Positions 50,086-51,041 of a stretch of 51,041 nt of DNA are shown piece after piece. Below the pieces are notes generated by a model. It saw only the letters and a list, made by a program, of their open reading frames with translations, did not search any database and was not told where the DNA came from. The stretch lies in the NCBI GenBank assembly GCA_037969115.1, contig JBBKWQ010000282.1, positions 1-51,041 on the forward strand, read 5' to 3'. Position 1 is the stretch's first letter. Every line of letters starts with the position of its first letter. This stretch comes from JBBKWQ01 sp037969115. Lineage in GTDB: Bacteria > Actinomycetota > Acidimicrobiia > Acidimicrobiales > Ilumatobacteraceae. Made by a program: the position numbers and the translations under genes.

Positions 50086-51041
50086 GTGGATTGGTACGTT
50101 CCGAACGAGCCGGTGCAGGTGAGAGCGCTTCGACGCGAGTTGCAGACCTTCCTCGAACGTCATTCAGCGCCCGATTCCGACGTGGCGGGTGCGAGCATCG
50201 CGGCATCGGAGCTCGTGACCAACGCCGCGCAGAACAGCGACGGACCGATCTGGGTGGCGCTCGACTGGGGCCTCAGCGAGCCGGTGCTGACCGTGCACGA
50301 CCTCGGCCGCGGTTTCGATCTCGACACCATCGCCGAGCCCGATCCGGACGATCCGAGGGGCCGCGGTCTCATGATCGCCAGCCACCTCGTGTCGTCGTTG
50401 TCGGTCACGGCGAAACGAGCGGGTGGGAGCGAGGTCTCGGCGGTTCTGCCCGTGCGCCGGATCCCCACAGTCAGCATCGATCCGCCCCCGTCGCGGACTC
50501 CCTCACTGCCGTATCCGAGTGAACGACAGGCCAACGGCACATACGGTCGCGAGGCATTCCTGCAAGCGCTCGTCGTGCAACTGGCGCAAACGGTCGAACT
50601 CGGCGACGGTCCCGGGCCCGCCGAATCGATGGTGGCACAGGTTGGCACCGACGTAGGCGGTCGGATGGAGGAGGCGTTCCGCGCCGCCCGCGACATCGAC
50701 GGCGACCTGTCGCTCGACGAGATCTCTGAGCTGCTGGTCGAACTGAAGTCGGCGATCGGCGGCGACTTCTTCGTCATCGAAGCCAACGAGGATCGGATCG
50801 TGCTCGGTAACCACCGCTGTCCCTTCGGCGATGCGGTCCGACAAGCGCCGTCGCTGTGTCGCATGACATCAAGCGTCTTTGGTGGCATCGCGCGCCGCAA
50901 CCGTGGTGCCGCTGCCGTCGATCTCGAACAGCGCATCGCCGTCGGAGATCCGCAATGCCGCGTCACGGTGTGGCTGACCCGACCGGACGACGCGCGACTG
51001 CCATACCTCCACACGTACGGCGAGTTCCCACCCGCCCGCAC
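50086..51041 (+). CDS. HATPase (RsbW-like) fused to a methanogen-output-domain-like region, 3' end outside window
   Basis: A GTG at 50086 with AGGAGGG 5 nt upstream opens a frame that reaches the window end without a stop (318 codons visible). Residues 1-125 are a GHKL ATPase like anti-sigma kinases and regulatory kinases: AASELVTNAAQNS (N box), VHDLGRGFDLD and DPRGRGLMIASHLV. A Pro-rich linker follows. The C-terminal part, RCPFGDAVRQAPSLCRMTSSVFGGIARRNRGAAAVDLEQRIAVGDPQCRVTVWL, matches the Cys-containing methanogen output domain family. It has no HisKA region, so it may be an anti-sigma-type switch or orphan signal output. The end is unknown. Confidence 0.8.
   Translation, partial: MDWYVPNEPVQVRALRRELQTFLERHSAPDSDVAGASIAASELVTNAAQNSDGPIWVALDWGLSEPVLTVHDLGRGFDLDTIAEPDPDDPRGRGLMIASHLVSSLSVTAKRAGGSEVSAVLPVRRIPTVSIDPPPSRTPSLPYPSERQANGTYGREAFLQALVVQLAQTVELGDGPGPAESMVAQVGTDVGGRMEEAFRAARDIDGDLSLDEISELLVELKSAIGGDFFVIEANEDRIVLGNHRCPFGDAVRQAPSLCRMTSSVFGGIARRNRGAAAVDLEQRIAVGDPQCRVTVWLTRPDDARLPYLHTYGEFPPAR

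Overview
The window is high-GC bacterial DNA. Gene style points to an actinobacterium, probably of the Acidimicrobiia/Ilumatobacter type: many GTG starts, 4-bp stop/start overlaps, two ECF sigma loci with membrane partners, DUF222-HNH and DUF4760 proteins, an LldD2-type lactate dehydrogenase, and starts that look leaderless. The class assignment is inference; the phylum is fairly safe. No tRNA, rRNA, CRISPR array, transposase or integrase was seen, and no gene-free stretch exceeds 300 bases.

Positions 1-25.7 kb are a housekeeping and envelope region of short operons. In order: the end of a SNF2 helicase plus a small coupled gene; a RelA/SpoT-domain protein with a long C-terminal extension; an HNH endonuclease; a cupin-like protein; an orphan MsiK/UgpC-type sugar-ABC ATPase; a three-gene membrane operon (glycosyltransferase-like protein, small membrane protein, OmpA-domain protein); an ECF sigma locus with two paralogous membrane proteins; a DMT exporter with a His-rich tail; a GAF-GGDEF cyclase; a DUF1269 protein; an SDR lacking the usual Tyr; a seven-helix TIR protein behind a 14-codon leader ORF; a Tat-lipoprotein PhoD phosphatase; a two-repeat peptidoglycan-binding muramidase; a DUF4760 protein; a second ECF sigma/membrane-protein pair; a DUF222-HNH protein with an SOS-box-like operator; a BadH-like SDR; a methyltransferase; and a Dabb-domain protein.

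Positions 25.7-49.3 kb hold a large catabolic locus. A NarL-type two-component pair is followed by a nearly gapless 16-gene run (28193-44490): a HAAT (Liv-type) ABC importer, a Gfo/Idh/MocA dehydrogenase, a TIM-barrel isomerase-like protein, xylose isomerase, a Tm-1-like/PEP-hydrolase-family pair, a cupin, a D-tagatose-3-epimerase-like protein, a mandelate-racemase-type acid-sugar dehydratase, a VOC protein, a D-2-hydroxyacid dehydrogenase and an LldD-type FMN dehydrogenase. A convergent IclR regulator follows, then a divergent operon of amidohydrolase, esterase and a FAH-family (2-keto-3-deoxy-pentonate dehydratase-like) enzyme. The content suggests uptake and non-phosphorylative breakdown of an unusual sugar, anhydrosugar, glycoside or sugar acid, ending in 2-keto acids and C2/C3 hydroxy acids. 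No sugar kinase and no semialdehyde dehydrogenase lie in the window, so the pathway is not closed here. This locus, with its Liv-type importer, dehydrogenase/TIM-barrel pair and Tm-1/PEP-hydrolase pair of unknown chemistry, is the best candidate for an undescribed system.

The end of the window has a methyltransferase, a DUF523 protein, the 3' remnant of a TauD/SyrP-type dioxygenase, and the start of a histidine-kinase-like ATPase fused to a methanogen-output-type domain that runs off the edge. A recurring feature is a -10-like hexamer placed 6-7 nt before the start codon (4314, 11240, 13431, 14898, 21895), which suggests leaderless transcription.
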